Below are positions 5,899 through 6,220 of a DNA stretch of 6,220 nt, piece after piece (positions within the stretch are counted from its first letter, which is position 1; each line of letters opens with the position of its first letter). Location of the stretch: the NCBI GenBank assembly GCA_900320815.1, contig ONTY01000093.1, positions 1-6,220 of the forward strand, given 5' to 3'. Source of the stretch: an uncultured Pseudomonadota bacterium. GTDB taxonomy: Bacteria; Pseudomonadota; Gammaproteobacteria; Burkholderiales; Burkholderiaceae_C. The notes below the pieces were generated by a model. The model saw nothing but the letters and a program-made list of their open reading frames with translations, had not been told where the DNA came from and did no database searches. The position numbers and the translations under genes were made by a program.

Positions 5899-5938
5899 GC
5901 CCGCAAGATATGCAGGCAATAGGGCATAGACACTGGGG
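5899..5938 (+). repeat. Intergenic palindromic repeat, copy D
   Basis: The hairpin gcccgcaagatatgcaggc (5899-5917) has the same C/A mismatch as copy B; an alternative perfect stem is cctgc/gcagg (5896-5900 with 5912-5916). The tail aatagggcatagacactggg follows the family pattern loosely. It ends 16 bases before the start of the small ORF at 5955. Confidence 0.5.
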
Positions 5939-5954
5939 TTGATGGAGTTTGAGG

Positions 5955-6134
5955 ATGCACTGGCCCGACCGCGTGCTCTTTGGCGCCCTTGCCGTGGTGA
6001 CTTTGTTCATGGCCGGTTTTTATTTTGATGCACAGGAGATTTTTTATTTCCCGCACGATCCATTTGATTTTGAGCAGCATCCGGTCAAATATATTGCCTA
6101 TGACTGCGCTGGCGCCGCAGGAGGCATATTTTGA
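5955..6134 (+). CDS. Small hypothetical membrane protein, probably frameshifted at its 3' end
   Basis: The 59-residue product has one membrane helix (about 7-24, VLFGALAVVTLFMAGFYF) and then an aromatic, acidic stretch (DAQEIFYFPHDPFDFEQHPV). I do not recognise a family. The ATG at 5955 is preceded by GGAG (5944-5947) with a 7-base spacer, a good ribosome binding site; a TTG at 5949 is also in frame but badly placed. The frame ends at TGA 6132-6134 inside a run of four T. Removing one T there would continue the protein as EEVQGWVRAE and a second hydrophobic segment to the stop at 6217-6219, giving 87 residues. The ORF may thus be the first part of a broken two-helix protein. No partner gene is visible inside the window. 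Confidence 0.5.
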   Translation: MHWPDRVLFGALAVVTLFMAGFYFDAQEIFYFPHDPFDFEQHPVKYIAYDCAGAAGGIF

Positions 6135-6219
6135 AGAGGTGCAGGGCTGGGTGCGCGCTGAAATCTGCACAAATTTGATTGTGCCTGGCATAGTGCTGTG
6201 GCGCATTGCATTTTCGTGA
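6133..6219 (+). other. Likely out-of-frame continuation of the small membrane protein
   Basis: Reading from the GAA at 6133 gives 28 residues, EEVQGWVRAEICTNLIVPGI plus VLWRIAFS, ending at TGA 6217-6219. The segment ICTNLIVPGIVLWRIAF is hydrophobic enough for a second membrane helix. It has no ribosome binding site of its own; the nearest in-frame ATG, at 6100, lies inside the upstream ORF and lacks one too. It could also be translated by reinitiation. Confidence 0.35.
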
Positions 6220-6220
6220 A

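Noticed and set aside
5223..6206. 327-codon minus-strand open frame
   Set aside because: It overlaps the DUF4124 gene in another frame and both repeat-bearing gaps, and its composition is not protein-like. The DUF4124 frame has a signal peptide, a domain signature and a Shine-Dalgarno instead.

Overview
The window looks like the chromosome of a GC-rich betaproteobacterium of the order Burkholderiales, probably the family Comamonadaceae. This is inferred from the gene families (UbiU, a long DUF1631 protein, a small exported DUF4124 protein), the strong G/C preference at third codon positions and the style of the short intergenic palindromic repeats. No rRNA, tRNA, CRISPR array, transposase or phage gene is visible.

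Layout: (1) 1-887, minus: the 5' part of ubiU, an Fe-S protein of oxygen-independent ubiquinone synthesis, cut by the window edge. (2) 888-1159: a 272-bp gap with two direct copies of a hairpin repeat, an FNR/ANR-like site and a hairpin just past the next gene's stop. (3) 1160-3904, minus: a 914-residue DUF1631 protein. (4) 3905-4107: a gap with one perfect hairpin. (5) 4108-4926, minus: a membrane-anchored ankyrin-repeat protein. (6) 4970-5158, plus: a divergent small two-helix membrane protein gene resembling Imm17 immunity proteins, interrupted by one in-frame TGA where the family has Trp. (7) 5159-5320: two further copies of the hairpin repeat, facing each other. (8) 5321-5668, minus: a secreted DUF4124 protein whose leader holds a terminator-like hairpin followed by seven T. 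(9) 5669-5954: that leader plus a fifth repeat copy. (10) 5955-6219, plus: a small membrane protein ORF with a good ribosome binding site that probably continues in another frame past a run of four T.

The genes do not form one pathway. ubiU and the DUF1631 gene look like conserved housekeeping genes. The stretch from about 4100 to the right end is more accessory: an ankyrin protein, a broken immunity-like gene, small membrane ORFs and many short repeats. The most interesting points are the hidden Imm17-like gene with its single TGA, the five-copy palindromic repeat family (two copies inverted around a 9-bp inverted repeat), and the possible attenuator before the DUF4124 gene.
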